DNA of 58,977 nucleotides from assembly GCA_030433005.1 (NCBI GenBank), contig JAUILQ010000031.1, positions 1 to 58,977 on the forward strand. Reading direction: 5' to 3'. The translations under genes and the position numbers were made by a program. This DNA comes from Alphaproteobacteria bacterium (lineage in GTDB: Bacteria; Pseudomonadota; Alphaproteobacteria; Kiloniellales; DSM-21159). The notes under the pieces were generated by a model. That model did no database searches, had not been told where the DNA came from, and saw only the letters and a program-made list of their open reading frames with translations. Position 1 is the first letter of the stretch; each line of letters starts with the position of its first letter. This document shows positions 37,879-46,314 of this stretch, piece after piece.

Positions 37879-38927
37879 GCATGATGGCGGTCGGGATGAT
37901 CCTGCAGCACTGCTTCGGCCTGAACCCGACGCAGAAGGCAGTGCTGACCGTGATGGCCGACTGCGGCGACACGGATCACGGCAACATCTTTCCCTCGATC
38001 CAGACGATCTCGCTGCGCACCGGCTACTCCGAGGAGACCGTGAAGCGCATCCGCCGGGAGCTGCGCAACGCCGGCGTCCTGGTGCGCACGGCCGACGGCG
38101 GCCAGGGGCCCGGCGCCACGGCGACCTACCGAATCGACTGCAACACGCTGCTGGCGACGTTCGGCGCGCCGAAGGAGGGCTCGGTCCAGGCGCGGGTGCT
38201 GGCCGAGATGCTGGCCCGCGGGCGACAAGTTCGCTTGTGCCATGGCCACCCTCTACTAGCGAATAAGGGTGTCACGGGTAACACCCTTAGCCTGGAAAAG
38301 GGTGTCGCTGGTGACACCCTTGGCGGCGATAAGGGTGTCAACGACTCGGATAAGGGTGTCGCTGGTGACACCCAAACCCCCAGTTATAACCAAGAGATTA
38401 ACCCTCCCGCGGGCGCGGACGCGCGCGCGAGCGGCGAGGCCGACAAGCAACAAGCTTGTAGCCCCGACCCGGCCGGACCGGGCGAGGCCTCGGCCGGGGG
38501 CGCCGAACGCGGTTCGCTCGCCAGCGAGGCGACGGCGGCCCGGGTCGATCCCTCGTCCCTCCGGCAGCGCTGGGTGGCGGTGCTGCCCGAGGTCGAGCGG
38601 ATGGTCGGTCGCGATCTCTTCCTGGCCTGGGTCGCCAAGCTGATCCCCTGGCGCGAGACCGAGTCCGGCTTCGCCGAGGGCGAGCCGCGGCTGCTGCTGC
38701 GCGCACCGGGACGCTTCCAGGCGGCGCAGCTGGCGCAGCGGCACCCGCGCCTGGTCGAGGCGATGGCCCGGGCCTGGGGCGGGCCGGTCGAGATCCATGC
38801 GCCCGGCACGCTCGGCGACGACGGGACGCTGCCGCCCACGGCACACGACGAGATGACGGCGGCCGCCCTGAAGGCGGTCGGGGTGGAGATGGCCGCGCCC
38901 GGCGAACGGCGTGCGGCCAGGCGGTAG
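37875..38927 (+). CDS. phage replication initiator-like protein (HTH plus DnaA_N-like domain)
   Basis: A 350-residue protein. Residues 12-75 form a replication-type winged helix (LNPTQKAVLTVMADCGDTDHGNIFPSIQTISLRTGYSEETVKRIRRELRN, here noted in pieces). Residues 130-166 contain the repeats KGVTGNT, KGVAGDT, KGVN, KGVAGDT, encoded by iteron-like DNA. Residues 225-310 resemble the DnaA N-terminal domain (LRQRWVAVLPEVERMVG, FLAWVAKLIPW, RLLLRAPGRFQAAQL). The plan matches lambda O-type initiators with the origin inside the gene. GTG at 37875 overlaps the previous stop; ATG 37881 is an alternative. Confidence 0.75.
   Translation: MSMMAVGMILQHCFGLNPTQKAVLTVMADCGDTDHGNIFPSIQTISLRTGYSEETVKRIRRELRNAGVLVRTADGGQGPGATATYRIDCNTLLATFGAPKEGSVQARVLAEMLARGRQVRLCHGHPLLANKGVTGNTLSLEKGVAGDTLGGDKGVNDSDKGVAGDTQTPSYNQEINPPAGADARASGEADKQQACSPDPAGPGEASAGGAERGSLASEATAARVDPSSLRQRWVAVLPEVERMVGRDLFLAWVAKLIPWRETESGFAEGEPRLLLRAPGRFQAAQLAQRHPRLVEAMARAWGGPVEIHAPGTLGDDGTLPPTAHDEMTAAALKAVGVEMAAPGERRAARR
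38265..38400. other. candidate phage replication origin (iterons plus AT-rich stretch)
   Basis: Four units begin with AAGGGTGTC at 38265, 38298, 38331 and 38352 (spacings 33, 33, 21). Three are inverted repeats ending in ACACCC or GACACCCTT; the third is a half-unit. They are followed by AGTTATAACCAAGAGATTA (38382-38400), an unusually AT-rich stretch that could be the unwinding element. All lie inside the initiator gene, as in lambda. Confidence 0.7.
38503..38517. repeat. dispersed palindrome CCGAAC-N3-GTTCGG, copy 8 (one mismatch)
   Basis: CCGAAC-GCG-GTTCGC in the linker of the initiator gene, encoding AERGS. One mismatch in the last position. Confidence 0.75.
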
Positions 38928-38948
38928 GCAGGCAAAGCGAGGGGAGCC

Positions 38949-39779
38949 ATGACGACGACGGCTGAGAAGAAGCGGCGCAAGCAGGCCCGGGCCCAGCGGG
39001 AGCGGGAGGAGGCAGAGGTGCGTGTCGACCCGGAGCTGCCCGCCCGGCAGGCCCGGCGCCAGACCCTGGTGCTCGACGCCAAGGCCCGGGGCACCTGGAC
39101 GCCCGAGCTGGAGAAGAAGCTGGTGCCGCTGTGGGAGCGGGTCGACGCGGAGCGGGACGCGCGCCGGAGGGCCAAGGCCCGGGCCGAGCGCGACGCTGCG
39201 CTCGAGCGCGGCCTCGGCCTGGAGCGCGAGGGCGGCGTGCTGGTCTCCCGGCCCGGTCTCGACGGACCGACGGCGGAGCGCGAGGCGCAGACGGTCGAGG
39301 GGCAGCCGGCGGTCGAGCCGGCATCGCACGGCCGGCCGGCGCGCACCAACGACGTGATCGATGCCTGGGAGAAGGCGGGGGCGATCACCCGCGGTGCTGC
39401 GGACCTGGCCCGGCGCTTCCGCGACGACTTCCAGGCCGGCGGGTTGCAGGCGCTCAAGGCGATCGACCCGAACAGCCTCGGCGGCGGGGGCATGAAGGAC
39501 CTGCCCGGCGGGCTCGACGAAAGGCGCCGGGCCTTGCGGCTGCTCGATCGCCTGGGCGGCCTGCAGTCGCCGGGCGGCGTGGCTCTGTGGCACGTGGTCG
39601 GCTGCGAGGCGAGCTTCGAGCAGGCGACGCTGCGCATGCCCGGCCCGTTCACCTGGAACGTGAACATGTTGCGCGGGACGCTGCTGGCGACCATCGCGGC
39701 TCTGGAGGACCGCAGGCCTGCCAAGCCCCGGACCCGCGGTTGGCAGCCGGAGGCCGAGCTCGGCGAGAACGGCGGTTGA
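38949..39779 (+). CDS. phage protein with DUF6456-like C-terminal domain
   Basis: A 276-residue protein. The N-terminal 130 residues are highly charged and probably coiled (EKKRRKQARAQREREEAEV). The C-terminal part ARRFRDDFQAGGLQALKAIDP, ALRLLDRLGGLQSPGGVALWHVVGCEASFEQATLRM resembles the DUF6456 domain common in alphaproteobacterial regulators and phages. Likely a regulator late in the early region, before the terminase. Function unproved. Confidence 0.65.
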   Translation: MTTTAEKKRRKQARAQREREEAEVRVDPELPARQARRQTLVLDAKARGTWTPELEKKLVPLWERVDAERDARRRAKARAERDAALERGLGLEREGGVLVSRPGLDGPTAEREAQTVEGQPAVEPASHGRPARTNDVIDAWEKAGAITRGAADLARRFRDDFQAGGLQALKAIDPNSLGGGGMKDLPGGLDERRRALRLLDRLGGLQSPGGVALWHVVGCEASFEQATLRMPGPFTWNVNMLRGTLLATIAALEDRRPAKPRTRGWQPEAELGENGG

Positions 39780-40090
39780 CGAATCGGTACTGGCCGCTGC
39801 ATGTAATTCGACAGTCGTCAAAGCTGCGCCCGGCCGGGGGAGACCCCGCGCCGGGCGCGGTCGTTTCGGCCCGGCGCCTTACCCTCGACTGCCAGGACGC
39901 CAGCCGAACCCGCCGGGGCGGCCGCTCCCTTCCCGGCCGCCCCGGCGACCGCCTCGCCCCTCGATGCCAGCGCGACCGCGGCCCTCGCGGGTCCTTCCCC
40001 GCCCCGAAACATAAACGGGTCGGATGCGCGTTTTGTGGGGCTAGGTCGCGGGTCAAAAGGGAGCCTCAAAAACTCAAGAGGGAGGCTCAA
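39780..40090. promoter_or_regulatory. early-late boundary region upstream of the terminase
   Basis: 311 bases without a gene. A GC-rich inverted repeat (CGCCCGG near 39828 and CCGGGCG near 39853) could terminate early transcription. Close to the terminase start lie repeated CTCAA boxes and a stem-loop (see 40061). The position matches lambda cos, but no cohesive-end site can be recognised from sequence alone. Confidence 0.45.
40061..40088 (+). promoter_or_regulatory. stem-loop covering the ribosome site of the terminase small subunit
   Basis: GAGCCTC (40061-40067) pairs with GAGGCTC (40082-40088), three bases before ATG at 40091. The right arm overlaps the GGGAGG ribosome site. The loop contains another CTCAA box. 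It could limit translation or serve as a terminase recognition element. Confidence 0.5.
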
Positions 40091-40798
40091 ATGGCGACCC
40101 CCTCGGAGTTGAGCGCTCAAGAGCTGGGCAAGTCGGACTACGCCCGGCGGATCGGGGTGCACCCGGCCCGCATCACCCAGCTGATCAAAGACGGGCGGCT
40201 GCGGCCGGCGCTGCGCGGCGAGGGGCGGTCGGCGCGGATCCACGTCGCGACGGCGGACCGGATCCTCGGGCGCGAGCTCGACCTGGTGCAGGCGACGGTG
40301 AACGGGCGGGCGCGGGTCGAGGCGCAGGCGGAGCCCGAGGAGCCGGACGGCGACGACGGCGGGGACGAGGCGCCGGCGGCCGGCGGCAAGGCGCCGTCGG
40401 TCAAGAAGCTGTACGAGCAGGCGCGCCTGCGGAACCTGCTCTACGACAACGCCCGGAAGTTCCGCGAGGAGGAGGCGGCGCGCGGGCGCTACCTGCTGGC
40501 CGACCAGGCGCGGCGCGAGCAGGCCCAGGCCCTCGCCGACCTGGTCGCGGCCTTCGAGAGCTTCCTGCTGCAGCACGCGGCCGAGACGGCGCGCACCGCC
40601 GGCCTCGACGACGCCGCGGCCGTCACGGCCGCGCGCCAGGCCTTCCGCACCTGGCGGGAGCGCTACTCGCGCCAGGCGGCCGCCGACGCCGAGGCCCTGC
40701 CGGAGACGCTCGAGGACCCGGACTGGCAGGCGCCCGACGAAGACGAGCTGCCCGAGGAGCTCGACGACCAGGAGCTCGACGACGATGCCGCCGCTTGA
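40091..40798 (+). CDS. terminase small subunit-like protein
   Basis: A 235-residue protein. Residues 10-60 are a winged-helix DNA-binding motif (SDYARRIGVHPARITQLIKDGRL, then ARIHVATADRIL) like lambda Nu1. A coiled region follows (ARLRNLLYDNARKFREEEAARGRYL) and the tail is strongly acidic. It lies directly before and overlaps the large subunit gene by 14 bases. It should recognise the packaging site and recruit the large subunit. Confidence 0.75.
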   Translation: MATPSELSAQELGKSDYARRIGVHPARITQLIKDGRLRPALRGEGRSARIHVATADRILGRELDLVQATVNGRARVEAQAEPEEPDGDDGGDEAPAAGGKAPSVKKLYEQARLRNLLYDNARKFREEEAARGRYLLADQARREQAQALADLVAAFESFLLQHAAETARTAGLDDAAAVTAARQAFRTWRERYSRQAAADAEALPETLEDPDWQAPDEDELPEELDDQELDDDAAA

Positions 40799-42785
40799 CG
40801 GGTCCTGGCTGGCGAACCCGGCGCGGGTCGCGAAGGGCGTGGTGGCGCAGGTGCTGGAGCCGCCGCCGCCGGTCGACTTCGTCGCCTGGGCGGAGAGGCA
40901 CGTGAGGTTCGGCGCCGAGAGCCCGGCGCCGGGCCCCTACAACCCGGACTTCCACCCCTGGGAGCGCTTCATCCTGGAGGCGCTGTCGCCGGACGATCCC
41001 TGCCGGGAGGTCACCGAGAAGAAGTCGGCGCAGATCGGCGGCACGATCCTGGCGCTGATCTTCACGCTCGGCAGCCAGGACATGGATCCGGGGCCGTTCC
41101 TCTACACCCACCCGACGGCGAACAACGCGGTCCGCTGGAGCCGGACCAAGTTCACCACCTTCCTCAACCAGTCGCGCCCGGGGCTGCTGGCGACGCGGGC
41201 GCGCGACGGCGCGGCGAGCTCGACGCTCAAGGCCCGGCCCGACGGCCGCGGCTGGGTGGCGATCGCCGGCGCCAACTCGGCGGCGACGCTCTCGGAGATC
41301 TCGGTCAGCCGCCAGGTCCAGGACGACCTGGCCAAGTGGCCCGACGACAACGAGGCCGGCGACCCGGAGGGCCAGGCGAACAGCCGCTCCCAGGCCTACC
41401 GCTTCGCCAAGATCCTGAAGATCGGGACGCCGGGCCTCTGGCCGGGCTGCCGGGTCACCCGCTCCTACAAGGCCGGAACGCAGGAGCACCTGCACCTGCC
41501 CTGCCCGCACTGCGGCCACGAGCACCCGCTGCTGTGGGAAAACCTCGAGCCCTACATCGACCCGGCCGACCCGGACTCGGCGCACTTCGTCTGCCCGGAG
41601 TGCGGCGGCGCGATCGAGCACCGGCAGCTGCCGGGCATGCTGGCCAGGGTCGGGCCGCACTCGATGGTCGCGCACAACCCGAAGGCGCGGCAGCGCAGCT
41701 TCACGATTTGGGCCGCCTACTCGCCCTCGCACACCTGGGCCGAGATCGCCTGGACCTGGCTGGCGGCCAAGGGCGACCCGCTGAAGGAGCGGGTCTTCTA
41801 CAACGACACGCTGGGGCTGGCCTACGAGGTCTCCGGCGAGGCGCCGGACTACACCAAGGTCCAGGAGCGCTCCGACGATCCGGAAACCGGCTATCGGCCG
41901 GGCGTCGTGCCGGCCGGCGGCGTGCTGCTGGTGCTCGCCGCCGACGTCCAGGGCGACCGGGTCGAGGTGCACGTCAAGGCCTACGGGCGCAACGGGCGGC
42001 GCTGGACGGTGGCCTACATCGTGGTGCCGCACTTCATCGGCACCGACGAGGCGCGCGCCGAGCTGGACGGCCTGCTGCGCAGCCAGTGGCCGGCCGCCGC
42101 AGGCGGCAAGCTTTCGGTCGACGCCTTCGGGATCGACGGCAACGCCTACACCGAGGACGTCTGGGCCTGGGTCAAGGGCAAGCCGCGCAGCAAGGTCTTC
42201 ATGGTGCGCGGCCACCGCAGCGACCAGGCGCCGCCGATCCAGAAGGTCGGCAGCGACCGCGCCGCGGCCGACCGCAAGCGCCGGCGCAAGCCCTGGCACT
42301 CGCGGACCTACAACGTCGGCACCGCGGCGCTGAAGATGCAGCTCTACAAGGCCCTGGAGAAGGCCGACCCGCTGGAGCGCGGCTACTGCGGCTACCCGAT
42401 GGGGATGGCCGAGAGCTGGTACCAGCAGCTGACCAGCCACCGCCGGGTCAAGAAGAAGACCCGCGACGGCCTGGAGCGCTGGCAGTGGGAGAAGGACCCG
42501 GCGCAGCGCGACGAGGTGCTCGACACCGAGATCTACGGCGCCGCGATCGCGATCTACCTCGGCTGGTCGCGCTGGACCGAGAGCCAGTGGGACGAGGAGG
42601 AGGCGCGGCGCTTCCCCGAGGGCCCCGACGGCCCGGCCGCCGACCTCGAGGACCTGATGCGCGCCGGCGCCCAACCGGCCGCTCCGGCCGCGCCCGCCGA
42701 ACGCGGTTCGGCACCCGAGCCGGCCGCGGCGCCCGCCAAGCCGGGCCGCGCGTCGCGCCTGGCGGCGCTCAACGCCCAGGACTAG
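40785..42785 (+). CDS. phage terminase large subunit, GpA family
   Basis: A 666-residue packaging motor. The N-terminal ATPase has the GpA-type Walker A TEKKSAQIGGT near residues 77-87 and the region FLYTHPTANNAVRWSRTKF; a CPHCGHEH and CPECGG zinc pair lies mid-protein; the nuclease domain has LAADVQGDRVEVHVKAYG near 384 and AFGIDGNAYTEDVW. It translocates DNA into proheads and cuts genome ends. The C-terminal tail is low complexity and carries a copy of the palindrome. Confidence 0.95.
   Translation: MPPLDGSWLANPARVAKGVVAQVLEPPPPVDFVAWAERHVRFGAESPAPGPYNPDFHPWERFILEALSPDDPCREVTEKKSAQIGGTILALIFTLGSQDMDPGPFLYTHPTANNAVRWSRTKFTTFLNQSRPGLLATRARDGAASSTLKARPDGRGWVAIAGANSAATLSEISVSRQVQDDLAKWPDDNEAGDPEGQANSRSQAYRFAKILKIGTPGLWPGCRVTRSYKAGTQEHLHLPCPHCGHEHPLLWENLEPYIDPADPDSAHFVCPECGGAIEHRQLPGMLARVGPHSMVAHNPKARQRSFTIWAAYSPSHTWAEIAWTWLAAKGDPLKERVFYNDTLGLAYEVSGEAPDYTKVQERSDDPETGYRPGVVPAGGVLLVLAADVQGDRVEVHVKAYGRNGRRWTVAYIVVPHFIGTDEARAELDGLLRSQWPAAAGGKLSVDAFGIDGNAYTEDVWAWVKGKPRSKVFMVRGHRSDQAPPIQKVGSDRAAADRKRRRKPWHSRTYNVGTAALKMQLYKALEKADPLERGYCGYPMGMAESWYQQLTSHRRVKKKTRDGLERWQWEKDPAQRDEVLDTEIYGAAIAIYLGWSRWTESQWDEEEARRFPEGPDGPAADLEDLMRAGAQPAAPAAPAERGSAPEPAAAPAKPGRASRLAALNAQD
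42697..42711. repeat. dispersed palindrome CCGAAC-N3-GTTCGG, copy 9
   Basis: Exact copy with centre GCG in the disordered C-terminal tail of the terminase large subunit, encoding AERGSA. Confidence 0.85.
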
Positions 42786-42806
42786 CCAGGACCAGAGGAG
42801 GCCGCC

Positions 42807-43016
42807 ATGGCCACTGTCGCCGAGCGCCTGGCGGAAGCCGAGGCCGCGCTGCACGACCTCGAGCTCGGCCAGCGCGAGGTCGAGGTGCGCGACGCCGACG
42901 GGCGCAGCATCACCTTCAACCAGGTCACCGCCGAGCAGCTGCGCGGCTACGTGGCGCAGCTGAAGCGCGAGGCCGGCGGCAAGCGCATCGGCCGCGCGAT
43001 CGGGATCCGCTTCTGA
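42807..43016 (+). CDS. gpW-family head-tail joining protein
   Basis: A 69-residue protein, the size of lambda gpW: helix AERLAEAEAALHDLELGQ, strands REVEVRDADGRSITFNQ, helix TAEQLRGYVAQLKREAG. It closes the portal vertex after packaging. It is between terminase and portal, as in lambda; AGGAGG precedes the ATG. Confidence 0.85.
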   Translation: MATVAERLAEAEAALHDLELGQREVEVRDADGRSITFNQVTAEQLRGYVAQLKREAGGKRIGRAIGIRF

Positions 43017-44731
43017 TGGCCGCCGGCGACTCCCCCCGCGGCCTGGTACACCCGACGACGGGGCAGCCGCTGTCGAGCGGGCGGCCGCGTGCCCGGGCCG
43101 GGCTCGCCGGCGAGGGGCGCATCGGGCCCTTCGAGGCGGCCGACCCCTCGAGCCAGGAGCTCGGCTCCTGGCAGCCGCCGAGCTACACGGTCGACGGCGC
43201 GCTGGAGAGCACGCGCCGGCGCCTCGGCGCGCGGATCGACGACCTGGTGCGCAACGACGGCTGGGCGGCGGGAACCGTCTCGACCTTCGTCAACAGCGTC
43301 TTCGGCGCACACTTCCGCTTCTCCTCGAAGCCGAGCCGGCGCGCGCTCGGCATCGAGGTCGAGCAGGCCGACGAGCTGGGCCGGCAGATCGAGACCATCT
43401 GGAACGAGATCGCCTTCGGACCGGGCCACTGGCTCGACGCCGGGCGCCGCATGGACGCCGCCGGCCTGGTCGGCCTCAACCTTCGCCATCGGCTGATCGA
43501 CGGCGACTGGTTCGCCCGCCTGGCCTGGCGCGGCGAAGCGCGCTACCCGGCCGCCCAGTGGCGGACCTGCGTCCAGCCGATCCACCCGGAGCGGGTTTCC
43601 AACCCGAACGACGAGGGCGACACGCTCTACCGCCGCGGCGGCGTCGAGCTCGGCGAGCTGGGCGAGGCGATCGGCTGGCACGTGCGCCAGGTGCACCCCG
43701 CCGACGAGGGCCTGATCGGCGCCGAGCTCGGCTGGCAGTACGTCGAGCGCGAGCTGCCCTGGGGCCGGCCGCAGATGCTGCAGGGCTTCCGCGTCGAGGA
43801 GGCGGGCCAGGCGCGCGGCGTCAGCCCCTTCGCGCCGGTGCTCAAGCGGCTGAAGATGAACAGCCGCTACGAGTCCTACGAGATGCAGGCCGCCGTGGCG
43901 AACGCGGTGCTGGCCGCCTTCATCGAAAGCTCGCTGCCGGCCGACGTCGTCGCCGAGGCGCTGGAGGACAAGAGCGCCGACTCGCTCGACACGCTCGACG
44001 ACTACCGGGCCGGCTACTACCAGAAGGCCCCGGTCCGGCTGAACGGCGTGCGGATCCCGGTGCTGCCGACCGGCGACAGGATCAACTGGCCGACGGCGAG
44101 CCGGCCGAACAAGGAGGCCGGCGACTTCGTCGGCCTGGGCCTGCGCAACCTGGCGGCGGCGACCGGGCTCAACCCCAGCCAGATCAGCCGCGACTATCGG
44201 AACACCAACTACTCCTCCGAGCGCGCGGCCATGCTCGAGGCCTGGAAGGCGATCAGCTACGAGCTGATCACGATGGGCCGCGCTTTCGGCGGGCCTGTGC
44301 TGCTCGCCGTGCTCGAGGAGGCGATCGAGGCGGGGCGCCTGGAGCTGCCGGCCGGCGCGCCGGCACTCTACGAGGCGCCGGCGGCCTACACGGCCGGGCG
44401 CTGGCTGGGTGCGCCGCGCGGCTGGGTCGACCCGACCAAGGAAGCCGGCGCCAGCCAGATCCGCATGGACGCCGGCCTGTCGACCCTGGAGCAGGAGACC
44501 GCCGAGCAGGGCCTCGACTGGGAGGAGGTGCTCGAGCAGCGCGCGGTCGAGCAGCGCAAGCGCGAGAGCCTGGGCCTGCCCGAGCCGGGCGAGGTCGCGG
44601 TCGAGGAGCGCAGCAGCGAGCAGGAGGGCGGCGGCAGCTTCGCCTGGCGCCGCGGCGGCGGCCGGCAGGGCCGTCGGCCAGAGGGCCGCTCGCGGATCCC
44701 GCAGAGCGGATCCAAGCGAAGGCGGCCTTAG
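43016..44731 (+). CDS. phage portal protein, lambda gpB family
   Basis: A 571-residue portal subunit. ARIDDLVRNDGWAAGTVSTFVNSVFG, WNEIAFGPGHWLDAGRRMD, GDWFARLAWRG, HPERVSNPND and YRNTNYSSERAAMLEAWKAI are characteristic of lambda-type portals. It forms the dodecameric entry channel for DNA. Start shares a base with the gpW stop. Its stop codon overlaps that of the convergent minus-strand cargo gene. Confidence 0.93.
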   Translation: MAAGDSPRGLVHPTTGQPLSSGRPRARAGLAGEGRIGPFEAADPSSQELGSWQPPSYTVDGALESTRRRLGARIDDLVRNDGWAAGTVSTFVNSVFGAHFRFSSKPSRRALGIEVEQADELGRQIETIWNEIAFGPGHWLDAGRRMDAAGLVGLNLRHRLIDGDWFARLAWRGEARYPAAQWRTCVQPIHPERVSNPNDEGDTLYRRGGVELGELGEAIGWHVRQVHPADEGLIGAELGWQYVERELPWGRPQMLQGFRVEEAGQARGVSPFAPVLKRLKMNSRYESYEMQAAVANAVLAAFIESSLPADVVAEALEDKSADSLDTLDDYRAGYYQKAPVRLNGVRIPVLPTGDRINWPTASRPNKEAGDFVGLGLRNLAAATGLNPSQISRDYRNTNYSSERAAMLEAWKAISYELITMGRAFGGPVLLAVLEEAIEAGRLELPAGAPALYEAPAAYTAGRWLGAPRGWVDPTKEAGASQIRMDAGLSTLEQETAEQGLDWEEVLEQRAVEQRKRESLGLPEPGEVAVEERSSEQEGGGSFAWRRGGGRQGRRPEGRSRIPQSGSKRRRP

Positions 44732-45180
44732 CGCCAGGGAGGCAGTGGAATGTGTTCGAGGATCAGGCACTCGACGATCCGACGGCGCAAGCTGGCCACA
44801 CCCCAATCATCTTCGCTGAACCGATCGATCAGGTCGCGGCAGTAGCCCTCGCTCAATCCGGTGATCTCGAGTGAGACGCTCGGGAACCGCGTGAGCTCTT
44901 CCTTAGCTGCCTCCGGCAGCTCGACGATCGAGCTTTCGTCGATGGTTTCGATGGCCCAGCGCCTTAGAGATTGCGTCTCAGGACTCGGCTCGTCTCGGAG
45001 CACTTCAACCGCCAGCTCGAGCACCCGCGCCTCTAGATCGCGGTCCTTCATCGCGGCAGCGAAATCGTTGCCGATGTAGATCGCGACGATCGGGACGGCG
45101 ACCGCTGCCAGGCCGCTCAGGACAGAGAACACGCCGGCGGCGCCATCGCGAAAACGCGCCCATGCATCGCGGTCTGCCAT
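44728..45180 (-). CDS. small single-TM membrane protein (cargo)
   Basis: A 150-residue protein: one membrane segment at residues 15-44 (AAGVFSVLSGLAAVAVPIVAIY), then a helical soluble part (LEARVLELAVEVLRDE, SLRRWAIETIDESSIVELPEAAKEEL). A perfect AGGAGG site lies 6 bases before its ATG. It is antisense to the late operon between portal and protease and its base use is less GC-rich than theirs. Likely lysogenic cargo; similar membrane-anchored helical proteins occur widely in prophages without known role. Confidence 0.7.
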   Translation of the reverse strand: MADRDAWARFRDGAAGVFSVLSGLAAVAVPIVAIYIGNDFAAAMKDRDLEARVLELAVEVLRDEPSPETQSLRRWAIETIDESSIVELPEAAKEELTRFPSVSLEITGLSEGYCRDLIDRFSEDDWGVASLRRRIVECLILEHIPLPPWR

Positions 45181-45250
45181 GCCTGCCTCCTGGATGCCCG
45201 GGAGGAGCCTAGCACTGCCCGCCACGAGACATCTCCATCGGAGAACCATC

Positions 45251-46243
45251 ATGACGGCACCCCAGCTGCGGCGCGTCGCGTCGCGGATCTTCGACCGGCC
45301 GCAGCTGATCGAGCCGACGGCGGCGCGTCGCGTCGTCGAGGCGCTCGACGGGCGGCTCGGCCCGGCCTCCTTCGAGCTGGCCGACCTGGCCGGCGTCGGG
45401 CTGCCGGTCGAGCGCGCGGCACCGGGCGGCGAGCGCCTGCGCGCCGAGCGCCAGGCGCGCCGTCGCGCGCTGCTCGGCGCGGCCCGGGCCCGCGCCTGGG
45501 ACGACGGCGAGTGGGTCGGCGAGCAGGAGGCCGCGCCGCGGCGCGTCTTCGACTTCGACCCGCGCTCGGGCATGGCGATCATCCCGATCGAGGGCGAGCT
45601 GGTGCACCGCTTCGGGCACCTGGACCCCTACAGCGGGATGACCGGCTACGACGGCCTGATCCGCAAGATCCGAGCGGCGGCGCAGGACGACGCGGTCACG
45701 GGCATCCTGCTCGATATCGACAGCCCCGGCGGCGAGGTCGCCGGCTGCGAGGCCTGCGCCGAGGAGATCCACCGGGCGCGCGCGGCCAAGCCGATCTGGG
45801 CGCTGGGCAACGAGACGACCTGCTCGGCGGCCTACTGGCTGGGCTGCGCGGCGCACCAGTTCATCGCGCCGCCGGCGGCGCAGATCGGCTCGATCGGCGT
45901 GCTGCTGATGCACGTCGATATGTCGGCGATGCTGGAGGCCGCCGGCCTCAAGGTGACCTTCATCCAGGAAGGCGCGCACAAGAGCGACGGCAACCCCTAC
46001 GAGCCGCTGCCCGAGGCCGTGCGCAAGCGCCTGCAGGCCGAGATCGGCACGCTCTACGGCCGCTTCGTCGCCGCGGTCGCGCGCAACCGCGGCCTCGAGG
46101 AGGCCCGGGTGCGGGCCACCGAGGCGCAGGTCTACCTGGCCGACGAGGCGAAGGAGGCGGGGCTGATCGACGCCGTCGCCTTCCCGCTCGACGCGGCCGC
46201 CGAGTTCGCCCGCAAGCTGACCGCCGAACGCGGTTCGGCCTGA
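45251..46243 (+). CDS. S49-family prohead protease
   Basis: A 330-residue SppA/ClpP-like serine protease equivalent to lambda gpC. The catalytic Ser is S192 in ETTCSAAYWLGCAA and the Lys is K244 in GAHKSDGNPYEPL; ILLDIDSPGGEVAG and QIGSIGVLLMHVDMSA are family motifs. It trims head proteins during prohead maturation. The gene ends with a palindrome copy encoding AERGSA just before the stop. Confidence 0.92.
   Translation: MTAPQLRRVASRIFDRPQLIEPTAARRVVEALDGRLGPASFELADLAGVGLPVERAAPGGERLRAERQARRRALLGAARARAWDDGEWVGEQEAAPRRVFDFDPRSGMAIIPIEGELVHRFGHLDPYSGMTGYDGLIRKIRAAAQDDAVTGILLDIDSPGGEVAGCEACAEEIHRARAAKPIWALGNETTCSAAYWLGCAAHQFIAPPAAQIGSIGVLLMHVDMSAMLEAAGLKVTFIQEGAHKSDGNPYEPLPEAVRKRLQAEIGTLYGRFVAAVARNRGLEEARVRATEAQVYLADEAKEAGLIDAVAFPLDAAAEFARKLTAERGSA
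46224..46238. repeat. dispersed palindrome CCGAAC-N3-GTTCGG, copy 10
   Basis: Exact copy with centre GCG, two bases before the stop codon of the protease gene. Confidence 0.85.
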
Positions 46244-46314
46244 CCCGTCGCGAGACGGGCACCGGGCGAGTCCGCCGGCAAGCCCGCCGGCAAACCCCAA
46301 GCAGTGAGGTGAGC

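Noticed and set aside
39780..40090. A definite cos or pac site
   Set aside because: Position is right but no cohesive-end sequence can be recognised by eye; only the stem-loop and CTCAA boxes are recorded.
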